Under the pieces are notes generated by a model. It had not been told where the DNA came from. It saw only the letters and a list, made by a program, of their open reading frames with translations, and made no database searches. 64,000 nt of DNA from Carposina sasakii (lineage: Eukaryota; Arthropoda; Insecta; Lepidoptera; Carposinidae): assembly GCA_014607495.2 (NCBI GenBank), contig CP053163.1:5064716-5128715 (forward strand). The letters run 5' to 3'. Shown one piece after another: positions 22,942 through 36,098 of the stretch (within the stretch, counting starts at the first letter, position 1; every line of letters starts with the position of its first letter). The position numbers and the translations under genes were made by a program.

Positions 22942-23233
22942 TCTAATATATAAAATTCTCGTGTCACGGTATTAGAAGTTAAACTCCTCCGAAACGGCTC
23001 GACCGATTTTCGTAAATCTTAGCATGCATATCGGTTAGGGTGGAGAATCGGACAACATCTATTTTTCATCCCCCTAAATGTTAAGGGTGGTCCACCCCTA
23101 AATTTTTTTGACAAATTTTTTTGTTTTTATTTTTTTATGATACAGCATACAAAAATACATACAACCATGAATTTTCACCCCTCTAGGATCAACCCCTTTT
23201 ACATGGCAAAACAACGTTTGCCGGGTCAGCTAG
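22942..23233 (+). mobile_element. Helitron-like non-autonomous element, second family
   Basis: Starts TCTAATATATAAAATTCTCG and ends GCCGGGTCAGCTAG followed by T, meeting the TC...CTAG/T rule. About 292 bp with no coding capacity. Such elements are spread by Rep/helicase proteins of autonomous Helitrons, not seen here. Confidence 0.7.
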
Positions 23234-23668
23234 TTTAATATAAAATTTCAAATTTCGAATAATAAAATCCGAGTTTGTTTAAAATCTCTAGTATTGAAAT
23301 TGGCCATAAGTAAGTACCGTTAGTACTATAGGTATGTAATATTTATGTTGAAGAAATTTTATTCTTGTTACGGCTTTGTCTCTGCCTAAAAAATGCAATA
23401 CAAAAATTTTATGGTTTATTGATGTATTATCATATCATAACTAACAAAGTAGCTTCCCGCGACTAGGTCTTCTAAATTACGCAACTGATTTTGATGCGGT
23501 TTTTTTAAACAGATAGGGTGATTCAAGAAGAAGGTTTAATATGTAAGTGTAGTATCAGCTATTGCTGAACCCGTGTGAAGCCGGGGCGGGTCGCTTGTAT
23601 ATAATAATTATAATATAATATTTAACTTGGTAGGTCAAAATATTACCTTGCTAAGATTTATTATTGAA

Positions 23669-23891
23669 CTAGTGGACGCCCGCGACTTCGTCCGCGTGGA
23701 CTGCAGAAAAAATAAAATGTCGAAATTATCCGGGATAAACATATTTTCCCGGGATAAAAAGTAGCCTATGTGTTAATTCAGGGTGTCAGCTAACTCCAAT
23801 TTTACTAAAATCGCTGCAGCCGTTTTCACGTGAAAGAGTAACAAACATCCATCCATGCTGACAAACTTTCGCGTTTATAATATTAGTAAGA
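23669..23891 (-). mobile_element. Helitron-like non-autonomous element, first family, copy 2
   Basis: Read on the minus strand, the 5' end is TCTTACTAATATTATAAACG. The 3' end is GCGGGCGTCCACTAG followed by T, with the hairpin CGGACGAAGTCGCG before it. About 223 bp and better preserved than the copy at 13603. Confidence 0.75.
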
Positions 23892-26800
23892 TAAGATAAA
23901 ATCTACTTGAATCCTGCTTAAAATTACGGGCTTATTATTTACTTACTATAAGAACTATAAATGGCCAAGACACTAACACCCCTTTGTACTAGGAGTCTAT
24001 TGTTACAAGGAAAAATACATCGTCGACGTACAAAAATACATACGAAGAATAATTCATTGCTTCTGCAAAGGACATACTAGGAAGATAGCATCATGAATAA
24101 ATTGAGTGTGATATAGAATACATTAGCTGCGCCCGCTTTCTCTGAGTTATTGTGGTCACTGGTAGTTTGATATGAATTTGATAACAAATCATCTATTATG
24201 TTATAATAGCGGCCGCCATTCGTCCGCGTGAGGGGGTATTGCACACGTGTTTAACATATAGACCTTCCTCTTGAACCATACTATATATTTAAAAAAACAC
24301 ATAAAAATACGTTGCGTGGTTTTAAAGATCTAAGCATAACAGACAGCGGAAATTAAACGACTTTGTTTAGTAAATTGCAGTGATAATGAAATAGTGAATA
24401 TATCCATAAAATTTTGACACTCGAAATCACATGTTTGTACATTTTGTACATAGGTCATCTATTGTGGGCGTATTAATAGCATTTCGCTTAAGATATCCCT
24501 TTAGTTACCCCCTGTAGGTATATGTGCTCTGAATCTGCTTACAGTCAGAGAAAATTAGGAAAAGCTGAATTTTGGACCACGAATAAAAAAATTGCAACAA
24601 TGGATTCGACGGTCTTTATACATTTCACTTGTAATGAGAATAATTCCTAAGTTATGGAGTAATATTTAGAAAATCTCTGTAACATTTCCCATGGGTGTTT
24701 GTACGTAAAAAGTGTAGGCTGTGGACGGAAAGGTAAAACGTGGGTGTGTAATTTGCTCACTTCTAACCACCCCCTGGGGAAATAATATGTTTAAATAGAA
24801 ATAAATAAGATAGAAGAAATTTATTCTGTAAGATAGTAGGAACACCAATAACATTACCTAGAGAAAAATATATTATTTGTGTCCGTAATGAAACAAAAAC
24901 CGACGCTATAACGTTACCCAGCACATCGATATATACCTCTCACTGGGATCTTATCTCGTCGTGTTCGTGTCGTTGAATAAAACGTCCAATGAATATAATC
25001 GCTTGATAAGCGTTAACATTAGTATTGGGTAGTTTACTATCTCCATAACAGCATAAGGATATTCAGATACACAAGTACTTAACTTTTACCCGACTGCGAA
25101 TGAGTAAGTTCTAAACACTCGAAATATTTCGAAGAATATCCGCATCCTCCTTTCGCACTTGCAAGTTTTAAGCTTCGAACTACACGAATATAAAATCTCT
25201 GCAAAGTTACTAAATGTTGTAACTACGAGTATACCAGACAGAAGATAACAGTTGAAGTTGCAGAAGTCGTGTCAAATAGTTTCGGCGTGGTATAAAAAAT
25301 GATGTAGTTTATTTCATGGTGATTAAAGGCGATGAGCTAGCAACCTGTCACTGATCATTTTTGTCCCCGTTATGCTAAACGTGTCTGTGGGATCTTCCTT
25401 TCAATCTGCTGATTGCTATTTTGGCTATTCCATTTCGGGACAGAGCCGTGTATATACGATTTTTCTAAACCTGTGCTGGTGCGGTGCTTGACTGGAATAC
25501 ATCAGATGCATCTTCTTGCATGTTGCAAGAGTCTACTTAATTTAATTTAGGGAGGTTCTGTCAGGACATATACTGCATTATTACTTATAAATCGATGCAA
25601 TGGTAAACAATATATGAAAGTAAACTAACTTTGATATTGACTATGGTGCCGTCTTGTATTGAGTGAGATGAAATGCAACTTCGATGCGGTTTTATGGCTC
25701 CCTAGAAAGTAATATAAGGATCCAAACGACATCTCTTCCACAATAAATATGTCTAGGTTTTATCGCGTCGTTTACGCTGCACTGGCGATAAATAAGAGTA
25801 AATCACTATTGAAAACGCAATTTAGAAGACATTAATTTAAAATGTAAGTAAAAGAGAGACTTTAGATCTATGCACGTATATCAGGCATAATCGTCTCACC
25901 AGCTCACCAGCGCTTGCATTATACTATAATTAGGTATGTTAAATTATTCATTGCATACGAGTATATGTATGTATATACAGAATGGTTTTGGTCGTCAATG
26001 CCGGTGCCGCTGCTGCCACGGTGTAGTGGGAAAGGGTCCTAACTGAAGGTATCACAAAAGAACTAATTACAAACTCAACTCTTTTGCCAAGACACCACGA
26101 AAACAATAGACGAAACACTCCAATTTCAAATTGTTATATTTTTCTACGAAAACACCATCTCACACGAGTTTATACAACAAAAAATTTAGGAGTTCACTCC
26201 TTGTTCCGCCCACGTTTTTTACCAATTAGGGGAAGAGCTCTCGAGGCCCAGAAGTGATATTAAAGACGTCCCACGGGCAGCCAGACTGAAAATATTAACG
26301 AAACAAGATTAAATTATTTTAGTATTAATTTGAATATATAAGCTCTCGTTTTTTTCATGAATTGGTGTAGTTTGTAAAAAGTTATTTATACTGTAACATT
26401 ATCAATATCAACTGATAATATACCTAATCTATCAAATTCTGACTTTCGTATAAATACAATCTGAACACGTAACCTCTTTAAATATTAATACATGAGTGGA
26501 AAAACATGTTTTTACGCTTTGTGTCAGGCTTTGTTGTAGAAATTGGTACATACTCGTATTTTTGTTCCTAATGTTCATAGACGTATTTTACACACATGCA
26601 TAACCTCACGCCTATATCCCATAGGAGTAGGCAGAGACTACAGATTTACATTTAGTACGTTCCAAACATACCTCTTTCGCGTCATTATGTTTCTAGACGA
26701 ATTTTAATAACTTATTTTTATAAAATTACCACTAAGCCACCGGGTCAATTACTCGGATGACGAATTTTACCACCTCTTTTCTAAATTACATATTGTTGCC

Positions 26801-28380
26801 ACGTTATTCTTCGTCCCGATAGCTATAACTTATTTTTAGGAAACTTTCATGTTCTGGGTTTATTTTAACATGAGGTTTTGATAGAGTACATCCTATACCT
26901 ATAGGTATCTAGATTGCATATACATACCTATACATACATACAGCTGTTTTCTAAAAATAAGATTGCCAGAACTGCAGGGTAATGAAGGAAATCAATGTTA
27001 AGAACATGACAGCCATATTATGAATAGCGTAGATATCTAATTAATCAGGATGCTAGCTCATCGTCTCGAATATAATGGACATGGTAGTCCTATAACGGGC
27101 TTTTCTCAAAGTTTATTTTTCTGACCTTTCCTGTGTGTGAGAATGTCCTGTATATTGATAATGACAAAAATACATTCAGCAATAAATTTTTCATTGTTAT
27201 ATATTTTATTAAAACGCCTGATATAGCTACGTGTCTCAAAAATACAGGTACAAATCAGATATTTTTAAAATGAAACAATAAGAAAAGTAATAAAACATGT
27301 CAGCATAATGAAAAATTATTTTATTTAATTCAAAATGTACAGTTAAATGCTTCTTGTTCCATTTCTGTGTATCCCTCCACCTTAAATGATCAGCCTTGTG
27401 GCAATAATTTAATTGTTTCTGAATTTGATTTTCCTTTGCTTACAGGGGAGACGAAATACAAGATAATTTCATTTCTTATCTTAATTATTCTGTAGGTGAT
27501 TAGGGTGGGTTCTTTTTTCAACGAAATAAAATTCTATAAACTTATTTGGTAGCGTTAACCTTACCCAACAGCTAAATTAGATAAGACAAGATAATTTTAT
27601 GTTGCAAGTATTTATTGCGCAAAGGAATCGAAGGGAATGGTCATGTCAGTAGCAAGTCAGGGTACTTAGGCAATGTAACATTCCCACGTAAGTCAAACGT
27701 GCGAATATGAAGGCTTTTTATTTAAGCATACGTTTTGATCACGAACCTGTGTCGATTCGATCGAGGAACGATGTTATTTACTTTTACAAGCCCTCAGATA
27801 TATTTTGCGTGACAATTACTGTGGACTGGTCGTCAAACATTAGAGGCGTCAGGCCTAAAATGCGGTGGCGAGACAAACTATTACCTGATGGATTGGTCAA
27901 ATACAGCAGAGAACCGTGTGGATTGATAAAGTGGAAAGTTTGAGAAATACCTTTACGTAGCAGGATTCATCATTTTATCGCAATTCCTTTTAACGATTTT
28001 CATTACCCATAAAACGTTTCGCAGAACTTTTAGTACAATATTTAACAAATCCTAGAATTAGGTTACATCGCAATTTCATTTCCTCGAATATACATTATCT
28101 AAAAACACAGTTCATCGTTATTTGTTTTCATGTTTTATACATTTTATCGAAATAATGTTACATCGAAGTTTTGTTACCGATATTTTTGTTTGATCGTAAG
28201 TTTCAGTTTGCAAAATAATTGAAACATCGATTTTTACTTCGATAAATCAATGGACATGGCAAAATACGATTTCATGCAATTAATTAGTTCTTCTTTCTAG
28301 AGCATTATTTAAAACAAAAATTAGGATGAATAAAAAAAAGTATTTAAATCGACTCAGTTTACCCCGACTCCACGCAGTCT
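23892..28380. other. Gene-poor sequence with scattered repeat fragments
   Basis: 24408-24516 is a half copy of foldback MITE C (CACTCGAAATCACATGTTTG). 25327-25455 is R1. 26600-26650 is a scrap of R2. 27830-27945 encodes a short Arg/Trp-rich stretch (RPKMRWRDKL) like a decayed LINE C-terminus. Around 25990-26290 there is a non-AT-rich patch of unknown origin. No gene was recognised. Confidence 0.4.
25327..25455 (-). repeat. Dispersed repeat R1, inverted copy
   Basis: Recognisable by GATGAGCTAGCAACCTGTCA and CCATTTCGGGACAGAGCCGT. Confidence 0.6.
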
Positions 28381-28540
28381 TGTCTGCCCTACCCCTAGAG
28401 TGCAATGTAAAAGCGCGTAGGCGCGGAGGGGCGAGGCGGCCCACGAGCTGAGGAGCAGGCGGATGCAACGCTCATGCGCAGCCGGCCAACAAGCCGAAGG
28501 TGCGGTGGCCCCGCAGCGCCGGAGCCGTGACAGAAACCAT
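28381..28540. other. GC-rich islet
   Basis: A sharp local rise in G+C (for example GGCGCGGAGGGGCGAGGCGG) in otherwise AT-rich DNA, directly before a tandem array. Open frames here on both strands are by-products of composition. Could be a promoter-like island or repeat end; no evidence decides. Confidence 0.45.
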
Positions 28541-28542
28541 GC

Positions 28543-28645
28543 CTGTATGCTGTATGTTTGCTTGCATGCTGTATGTTTGCTTGCATGCTGTATGCTTGCT
28601 TGCATGCTGCATTCTTGCTTGCATGCTGCATGCTTGCGTGCATGT
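28543..28645 (+). repeat. 19-bp tandem array, about five units
   Basis: Unit CATGCTGTATGTTTGCTTG, with substitutions in later units. It encodes no plausible protein; the overlapping Gln/Ala/Ser/His-rich frames on the minus strand come from the repeat. Confidence 0.9.
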
Positions 28646-28649
28646 TTCA

Positions 28650-30421
28650 TAGTTGATTAATACTAAAAAGTTGTTATGTGAAAAAGTATTATGGGTTCCG
28701 ATACACATTGTAACGTGTTTTTACGAATAGTTTCATCAATAACTTAATACTTTTATGAAATATAAGTTCGATATACCGTTTTTCTGATAATCAAAACAAC
28801 AATTTTTTTAAGAAACGTTTTTCGATGATATGAAACAGCGATAATTAACTTTTCGATGAATTGAAAAAAAAAAATTAATAATCGTGGAATCGTGTAGTTT
28901 TCTGTAAAATGAAATTCGATATCAAAAAATGTATTCTAATAGACACCCGTAGCAGGAGAAATAGGAGTTCGTTTCAACAAGGTGTTAGCTGCCACCGATA
29001 GAAAATCACACGTAATATGAAGTTAATTTACCCACCTCAATTATTTCCTCGTAATTATTGGTGAATTATTGGAAACTCAGTTTGTAACCATCTAACTGTA
29101 ACCATCACCTAGGAATATTCATTCCGTCAGTAGGTAAGATCAGTCTTTTGTTATATTCCTAGTGTTTACAAAAAACCTCTGAAGAAAATATATTAAGGGG
29201 CGTATTTAAGACCTACTGTGCGTATAGAATTCTGTATTACGAGTACTGTATCTAATAAAATCCCCGGAGTATTGCGTAGTTAAGGGTTTATCTCGGATAA
29301 AGGTTTCTCGAAAATTCCCTGCAAATTGACACAGATACTTAATTATGTTTTTCGAAAATTGTGGTGCTAGCTCAATGTTTCTGTCGCCTTCTACTTTGAC
29401 GGCGTAAGTTCGATCACAGTCACTAGTCTATACCACTAAAATATTACCATGTAGACTTATATGTTCTATAATTAAGGGTTGGTATTAGGCAGGCAGCAAG
29501 TAAAACAAATGTCAAATCTTTTGAATTACTAGTTTCGAGAGAAACTACATTGCATCCAACAAAAAAAGGCATAAAGGCAAGAAGATTCTTAATAATTCAC
29601 TCGGTCTAAGTCGCAGGACCAAATAGACCAAACCAATAGTTCACCACCTAACTGGACAGTCGCCTTAACGTTGTTTCTAGAAGCACGAGTTGCCTGAAGT
29701 AATGCAATTACTCAGCAAGTCCCGGGGTATTAAGTAATTAACGAAACAAAGCTGGGCTACACTTTTAAATTGAACTGTGTGGGCTTTCGCAAAATGTTTC
29801 CCTTTGTTTTATCTGACTAGCGTGACGCTCTTGCCTCGCTTAGTATTTCAGTGCTTTCTAAATCATAGCATCTTATCTCAACTAGCTAACGGCCCTTGCT
29901 TCGCTTAAGTTTCGCTATTAATTACTTTTTCCAGGGATTAACATATTAAAAAAATAAAGCATTTTTTAGGCTAAACAATGTTAAATTTGACAGAAATTAA
30001 ATAAGAGTGCATAACTTGGTACACGGTTTATAAGTAGGTAACATTGACTAAAAATTAATTTAAACTTTAGATATTCATTACATTTTGCTGTCAAATTACA
30101 TTAATTTTTAAACAATGTACAACTTTAGACACGGTTTTATAATAACACCGTGAGAATCTTCGGTTTTTATCGAAATGAATAAGTATTACAGGTATTGTAA
30201 TTTGTAACCATAGATTCTAAATTAAACAAAGGTAAACCAATTTAACAGTTTCAGAATTCCCATCTACTTTATGATTCCCCGAGGGTATCATCCCCTTTCG
30301 GATTCTGCACACCTTTACAAGGATTTAATAGTAATCGGCGTTTAATATCATTTTACTAAGAAGCCTACGATCCTACCTAAGGGATTGAAGGATAGTGGAT
30401 TACTTCAGTTTTTTAAATCAG
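28650..30421. other. AT-rich intergenic sequence
   Basis: 29470-29525 shows a short relic of a LINE-tail phrase (GGCAGGCAGCAAGTAAAAC). 29884-29912 shows CTAGCTAACGGCCC, which may be a Helitron end. Nothing else was recognised. Confidence 0.35.
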
Positions 30422-30533
30422 GGGGTAAGCACGAACCTCTCGATAATCCGTAACGCTATCGTCCAACTGTCAAATCACATAGATTTTGCTAGCGAGTAGC
30501 GTTATGCCGCCTAAAAAGGTTCGTGCTTACCCC
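30422..30533 (+). mobile_element. 112-bp MITE family E, copy 1
   Basis: Terminal inverted repeats GGGGTAAGCACGAAC and GTTCGTGCTTACCCC. A second full copy, inverted, is at 32486-32601, and a decayed one is near 35358-35450. Confidence 0.85.
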
Positions 30534-32485
30534 GCTGTGCCAATTGTATATCAATAACAGCGATGTGTTGTTTAAAGGATCATATAAAATTTTAAAGAAA
30601 TAAACAAAAAGATTTTGAAAATTTCATTAAATAAACAAAATCAAACAGTAATTTAATTTCATTCGCAGAATAAAGTTTTACCATAAAAGGGAACAATCTA
30701 ACTGAAGTTTGTACGAAGTGCGACTGCGTTCAACCACTTACAGTTTGTTCCAATAACGAAGTCCGACGGAATTTCATAGAACTAAACAAAATAAATGAAA
30801 CAGTATTGCAGATATTTCGAGTTTCAAAGACACTACCGTTGATGTCAGAGGACACTACAGAAATGAAATATACCTACCTACGTGAAATGTTTTTGTCCTC
30901 AATCCGGTCTGCAATGGTCATTGAAAATGCAATTACGTTTAAATTTAAACTAATCGCTGCAGTACCTACTGCTACATAACATACACAGACATAGAAACAT
31001 GATTTTATTACCTTGAATCAGAAAACCCAGATGATTGTCGTATTATCGTGTCACGTTGCAAGTACGGAAATTGGCATTCATCATTTACATAGTTAGGCTA
31101 GACGCTCATGTTAGGTTTTTGCAGTTATTTTTTCCTAATTCAATAGGTAACGTTTGAAACGCGCCGGCCGACATTTGCTGATTTTATTCCGCGTCGGAAA
31201 AAACTAACGTGTGAGGCAGCTACTGTATTTTGTATTGTGTCTAACGTCACTACATTAGGAATAAACACCAATTTGGATCCATAACGACTGCGGCTAGTAT
31301 TACTTACATTATCTAGGTACTTACATTATCCGATCGAAAGGAAAAGGGGCTTACAAAAAGAATCATAATTTCTATATCGAACCGATAGAGCTCCGTTATC
31401 AAAAATTTCCTCCAACAGCGCCCAATTTAGCCTTCATTTAGCGAACGAATATGACATGCTAGTCTTACCGCTATTGGTGGAAATTTTGCGATAACGAACG
31501 TCAATGGGACACTTTGTTTCATTGTCTAATAAGCAATCAGTTGGTTTGTATCGAATAACCCGAATAGTCTCCATGGCTACTAACAAGATTGTAACGAGCT
31601 ACTTAAGTCCTCGAACTTCACAGTTAACCGGCCAATTATTGAAGTGAAGCCAATAATTAAATGTACCAAATGAATATACAGTAATAAATTGAAATTATTT
31701 TAGGTACCTAAACTTTTTTACACAGCACCATGCCATACTTAAAGTGAAAGTTTGTGAGGTAGTGTTTTCATCTTTAAAACATGCAAAAATAGCTTGTGAC
31801 ACGATTCGCTTAGGTATTTATACAAATATATCTCGTAAGTACGTAGTATTGATTTGTTTCTGTAATACCACGTGGCATTATCAGGATTAGTAGGTACCTG
31901 TGTTTTTATTGGCCTAAGTAGTTTTAAGATCCCTTTCATCATAAATTCAATGTCTGTCAACAATCCATATGTGGACATATGAAATGAAACTGAAACGAAT
32001 GAAAAAAATGAAACGCATAAATAAAAGTTAAATGAAAGCAAAGAAGAAGCAATGGAAATTTGAGAATTCTGAAGCTAGAAGTCGTTAGCGTTCTGGAGAA
32101 CTAGAGGTAAATCACCGTATTTCTAAATTAATTTGTCATTAATGTTGACTTGAAAAAAACTTCTGAACTTTGTTGTTGGACGTCGCGTTCTTGCAAAAAT
32201 ACAAAATTAGAAAAGTTCCTTCCTTATTTTAGCCGAAACATGGGGCGTCTCTTTTAATAATAAGTAGATATTTAAATAAAGCTTTATAGCCTTGTTTGAA
32301 AGTCAAGGTACAAGAAACGTAATTAAGGCAAGCAAGCTGTTGTTTTTTTTTTTCAAAGAAATTAAGTTTGCGGTGGAGGAGTTCCATAGGTCAAGTACTA
32401 TGCTTATACGTAAAGGATTCCTCAGTCCTATATCAATTTTACCATTCCTCTCACATTCACTCACTCTCAATCTCCTGCAATCTGT
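30534..32485. other. AT-rich intergenic sequence
   Basis: No repeat family or gene recognised. The 100-codon minus-strand frame at 31739-32041 has no known motif and no supporting signals. Confidence 0.35.
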
Positions 32486-32601
32486 GGGGTAAGCACGAAC
32501 ATTTTTACGCGGCGTAACGTTAGCGACTAACTAGCAAAATCTATGTGATTTGACAGTTGGACGATAGCGTTACGGACTATCGAGATGTTTGTGCTTACCC
32601 C
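32486..32601 (-). mobile_element. MITE family E, copy 2
   Basis: Same termini as copy 1, with the interior inverted relative to it (CTATGTGATTTGACAGTTGG matches the complement of copy 1). Confidence 0.85.
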
Positions 32602-32604
32602 TCT

Positions 32605-32665
32605 ATACGGCGGCGGCGCGGCGCAGCGCAACACGGGGCGGCGCGCGGCGGCTGCATCGCGCGTC
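32605..32665. other. (CGG)-rich GC island
   Basis: About 60 bp of nearly pure G+C (GGCGGCGGCGCGGCGCAGCG) immediately after MITE E copy 2, in AT-rich surroundings. No coding exon is supported. Confidence 0.5.
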
Positions 32666-32807
32666 TTTTTCCTTTTTCCACAATCCTTTTAATCCTCTTC
32701 CTTAACACAATTATTTCCCCTGTAGTCCACTTTTCCTCATTAATTATAATTTTGCACTAATCTACAATTAACATTATAAAAGATATTGTAATACTTATTC
32801 GATAAGT

Positions 32808-32875
32808 TCATCATCATCAGCCTATTGCAGTCCACTGCTGGACGTAGGCCTCCCCCAGGGCACGCTACAGGACTG
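32808..32875 (-). repeat. LINE 3' tail, second family
   Basis: Minus-strand copy of the AGCAGTGGACTGCAATAGGC tail with its (ATG)n tract at the left edge. Only the final ~70 bp survive. Confidence 0.7.
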
Positions 32876-33149
32876 CCATGGGGGGTATTTGCCCATACGA
32901 GTAGTTACAAGTTCGATAAGTTGCAACTCCCGAAATAACCTAATCAAAATTGGCAGGACGTTTTAATATCGTAAAAAGAACCGGCAATTTAAAAGTTAAA
33001 TTTATTATAAAGAGCTTAGCTGAGGATTACCGTTCAATTCCTTGTTATCGTTTTGCTTGGCCATATCGACAGTGGATAGGTACAGTTACAAGATAATCAT
33101 CGACTTAGTATACACTGAACAACTGGCGTCAATATCTAGGTATTTATAC

Positions 33150-33435
33150 TTCATCGTCATCGTCAGCCTATTGCAGTCCACTGCTGGCCGTAGGCCTCCC
33201 CCAGTGTACGCCACATGGCTCGATCTCCCGTCATCTAGTCACTAGCAGCCGTCCTCTTTAAGTCATCGGTCCATCTGGCCGGAGGGCGCCCAACGCTACG
33301 CTTGCCGAGGCGCGGTCTCCATTCGAGAACCCGTTTACTCCACCGTCCATCGGTTCTACGACAGATGTGGCCGGCCCACTGCACGCGGACAGAATGGGGA
33401 TAAAGTGGCATAAAGTCACGAGCGTCCACTCGTGT
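33150..33435 (-). pseudogene. 5'-truncated LINE, reverse transcriptase C-terminus
   Basis: On the minus strand, an open run of about 64 codons (33235-33429) reads VQWAGHICRRTDGRWSKRVL and GKRSVGRPPARWTDDLKR, the C-terminal region of RTE-like LINE polyproteins. It then runs into the AGCAGTGGACTGCAATAGGC tail near 33170. The RT catalytic part is missing, consistent with incomplete reverse transcription at insertion. Same strand and tail family as the scrap 300 bp to its left. Confidence 0.75.
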
Positions 33436-35472
33436 GAGAATTATACCTACCTGTCTAATTTATCTAATCATACTAGACTCCAAATAACTCCTATGCCTGA
33501 TTTCGAAACAAATTTTTTTTGCATGCACTGACTCAGATAATGTAGACATACACCTAGTAAATAGCGCCATCATTCAAAGTTTACGGTGAAACGCACCAAT
33601 GTTCAACAAGGCGGAGTGAGGATAGAACACCGCGGAATGCCAATGAGAATTACCCCATATTTACGATAAGAATTTTTTCTTGAAGTCAAATTGGAATTTT
33701 AGGACGAAATTCATATATTTTTCTCTTTGAACCCACTTTTTATAAGTACTTGGCGAATGACAACGGTTACACCGACATTGCTTTGTTTTTGCTTAGAATT
33801 TGATGAATGCTTTTGAACAATAAAATATGGTAAATGAGCCTATTTAGAAATGAAAACATTATTTTTTTCTCTTTTAATAGGATCGAAGATTCTACCTATA
33901 CCAGTTACCTATTCTGCATAATTTTCGACTTTACTATCTACACTACAACTTAACTTCATTCATAAATAAATATTATATACTTCCATGAAAATGAGCAACG
34001 AAATAAATACAAATAAATGTTACTTCACAAAATGTATTAGATACCTAATATTGAAAGAAAAAACAAGAAATCTTACTAGCTTAGTACGTAGTCTTATCAT
34101 ATCCTTCTCTGACATAGAACATGTAGAGCATATTCTATAACAATATATAAAATAATATAACAATATATATTCTTTGGCGTTACTCCAAAGATTCCACTGT
34201 GGACAATGCTCATACATAAATTACGATTTCTGCGAATGCAGTGCCTGGGTCCGTGCCATGTGAAATATAGCTAAAAAAAAATTAAGAAATAGTTATCTAT
34301 CTTTGCTATTCATCCTTAGCAAGACGTCTACATTTCCGTTATGAACTATTATTACTGAATTATATGAATTTGCAACTGTAGTTAACTACTGACCCTCAAA
34401 TCTGACGACTCATGATGCGATCACAGGCATCTACAGTTGCGCTGAGAATCCAGGGGGCTTATACTAAGTAGCATTATATCTCGATCGATATAGTGGTTCG
34501 TCATCGAAATGTTTGCTTATTCTTTAGATATGCTATCTGACCATTAGAAAAATCTGTCCCTAGTATAATAACCTACTCACCTACGTACTCAGAGCTAGCA
34601 GAATCGGAATAGATGACCGGTAGGTATCTGGATCTGGTAAATCCAGTTTTGATCCGGTAAGAAAAGTTTCAATGTTCACATCCCTATGGCAAAATGCCAA
34701 TTTTAAAGATAATAAACGTATTGTCTTTGGGTGATAGTGTCAATGAAATACACAGCAGCAAAGAAAGTCGATTGCTAACTTTTATAAAATTTGAATTTGC
34801 AGTTCAAAGAACCCTTCGTGTAAAATGCTACACTCACCAAAGTCAGCAGGATGTAACTGACAGCCAGGTAAATACTAGAACTGCAGTATCATGACAGAGC
34901 TCCTACAGTCATATTTGGCATAGCTGGTCAGGTCAGATGTAAAAGATTGGGATGAGTTGAGTTTTGGATATTTAATCGACTCTTACAACATGCACGGAAT
35001 GAGATGCAGCTGATGTATTCTAGTGAAGCCCCGCATCAGCACAGGAATATATTAGAATACTTACTTATAATTAAAATGTTATCTATTATCTGTGGTTCAA
35101 CAGACCATTTACGTTCGTTCAAATATAACTGAAGTGCTAATCAATCAATTCATCGTTGAGTAGTTTTGGCAAGTCGATTGAAACTAATCCTTTGTTAGTT
35201 TCGACCCTAATATTCGAGATTATAGCCCTTGACTACAGACAGAGGAAGTGGACAGTTAACTGAGCTATGAGGTTGTGATAGATATTTCAAGAGAAGCAAT
35301 AACAGTAAATGACGCACCGATTAAAGTTTTGAAACGTCGTCGTTAGTCACGGATTTCTGTAGGGTAAGCATAAACATTATAACGTAATCGCCATAATTGT
35401 CAAACCTCATAGATTTTGCTTACGTAACGATAGCATTAGGTAAGCTTTGGTTTCTCGGTGTCCGGGGGTGTA
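33436..35472. other. AT-rich intergenic sequence with R1 and a decayed MITE E
   Basis: R1 at 34890-35045 is listed separately. 35358-35450 is a decayed MITE E (GGGTAAGCATAAAC). No gene recognised. Confidence 0.4.
34890..35045 (+). repeat. Dispersed repeat R1, 3' part
   Basis: Recognised by AACATGCACGGAATGAGATG and AGCCCCGCATCAGCACAGG, the distal part of the family. Confidence 0.6.
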
Positions 35473-36098
35473 TCCACTCTGATCATATGATCCGTTGCGA
35501 TTGGAAACTGATCACGCTTTTGGGATTGTACAACAGAAGTGCGACAATCAGTTGCCCGACGGACATTTGGCCGACAGAATATTTGACCGATATTACTTCT
35601 AGACGACATTACTTTTGCCCGAAGCATCTTTAACCGACCGGACATTTTAACGACAAGGCATTCGACCGACACTACTTTGGTCCGAAGCACTTTTAATCAC
35701 AGTAGCTTTCAATGACGTTCTAGTTAAACGAAAAAAAGATCCAGGAGATATAATCGATGTTCATAACGACGTTATGGTTCAGCTAAAAAAATGATCGACA
35801 CCAGGTGACAAAACAAGGATCAACTATTTATTAGTTATTTTTCTGTAAGGTGGGTAGACAGGTTCTTTAATATTACACTCTGATCTATGAATATCTAATA
35901 TATATGAATGTTTCTTATTTTTTGTAACACTTTGAAGTTAATATGATCAGAGTGGATAATTAAATACGTTGCCTACGTCTACATGGAATCTGATCACGCG
36001 ATCGGATTCTAATTTTCATTCGTTTGATTTGAGGCGAAACTGATATCGTGATCAGAGTGTAGGTTTTCACTCGCAACGGATCATATGATCAGAGTGGA
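35473..36098. mobile_element. Inverted-repeat element with TCCACTCTGATCATATGATC ends
   Basis: 28-bp perfect terminal inverted repeats at 35473-35500 and 36071-36098. The left interior contains a degenerate series of CCGAC.../GACATT words about every 20-35 bp (35545-35695). The right interior has further GATCA palindromes. No transposase is encoded. Confidence 0.75.

Noticed and set aside
28543..28645. Possible CRISPR-like array
   Set aside because: Units are head-to-tail with no unique spacers, in a eukaryotic context; this is a minisatellite.
28354..28708. Several overlapping frames rich in Gln, Ala, Ser, His and Cys
   Set aside because: They come from the 19-bp tandem array and the GC islet; frames exist on both strands, as expected from composition.
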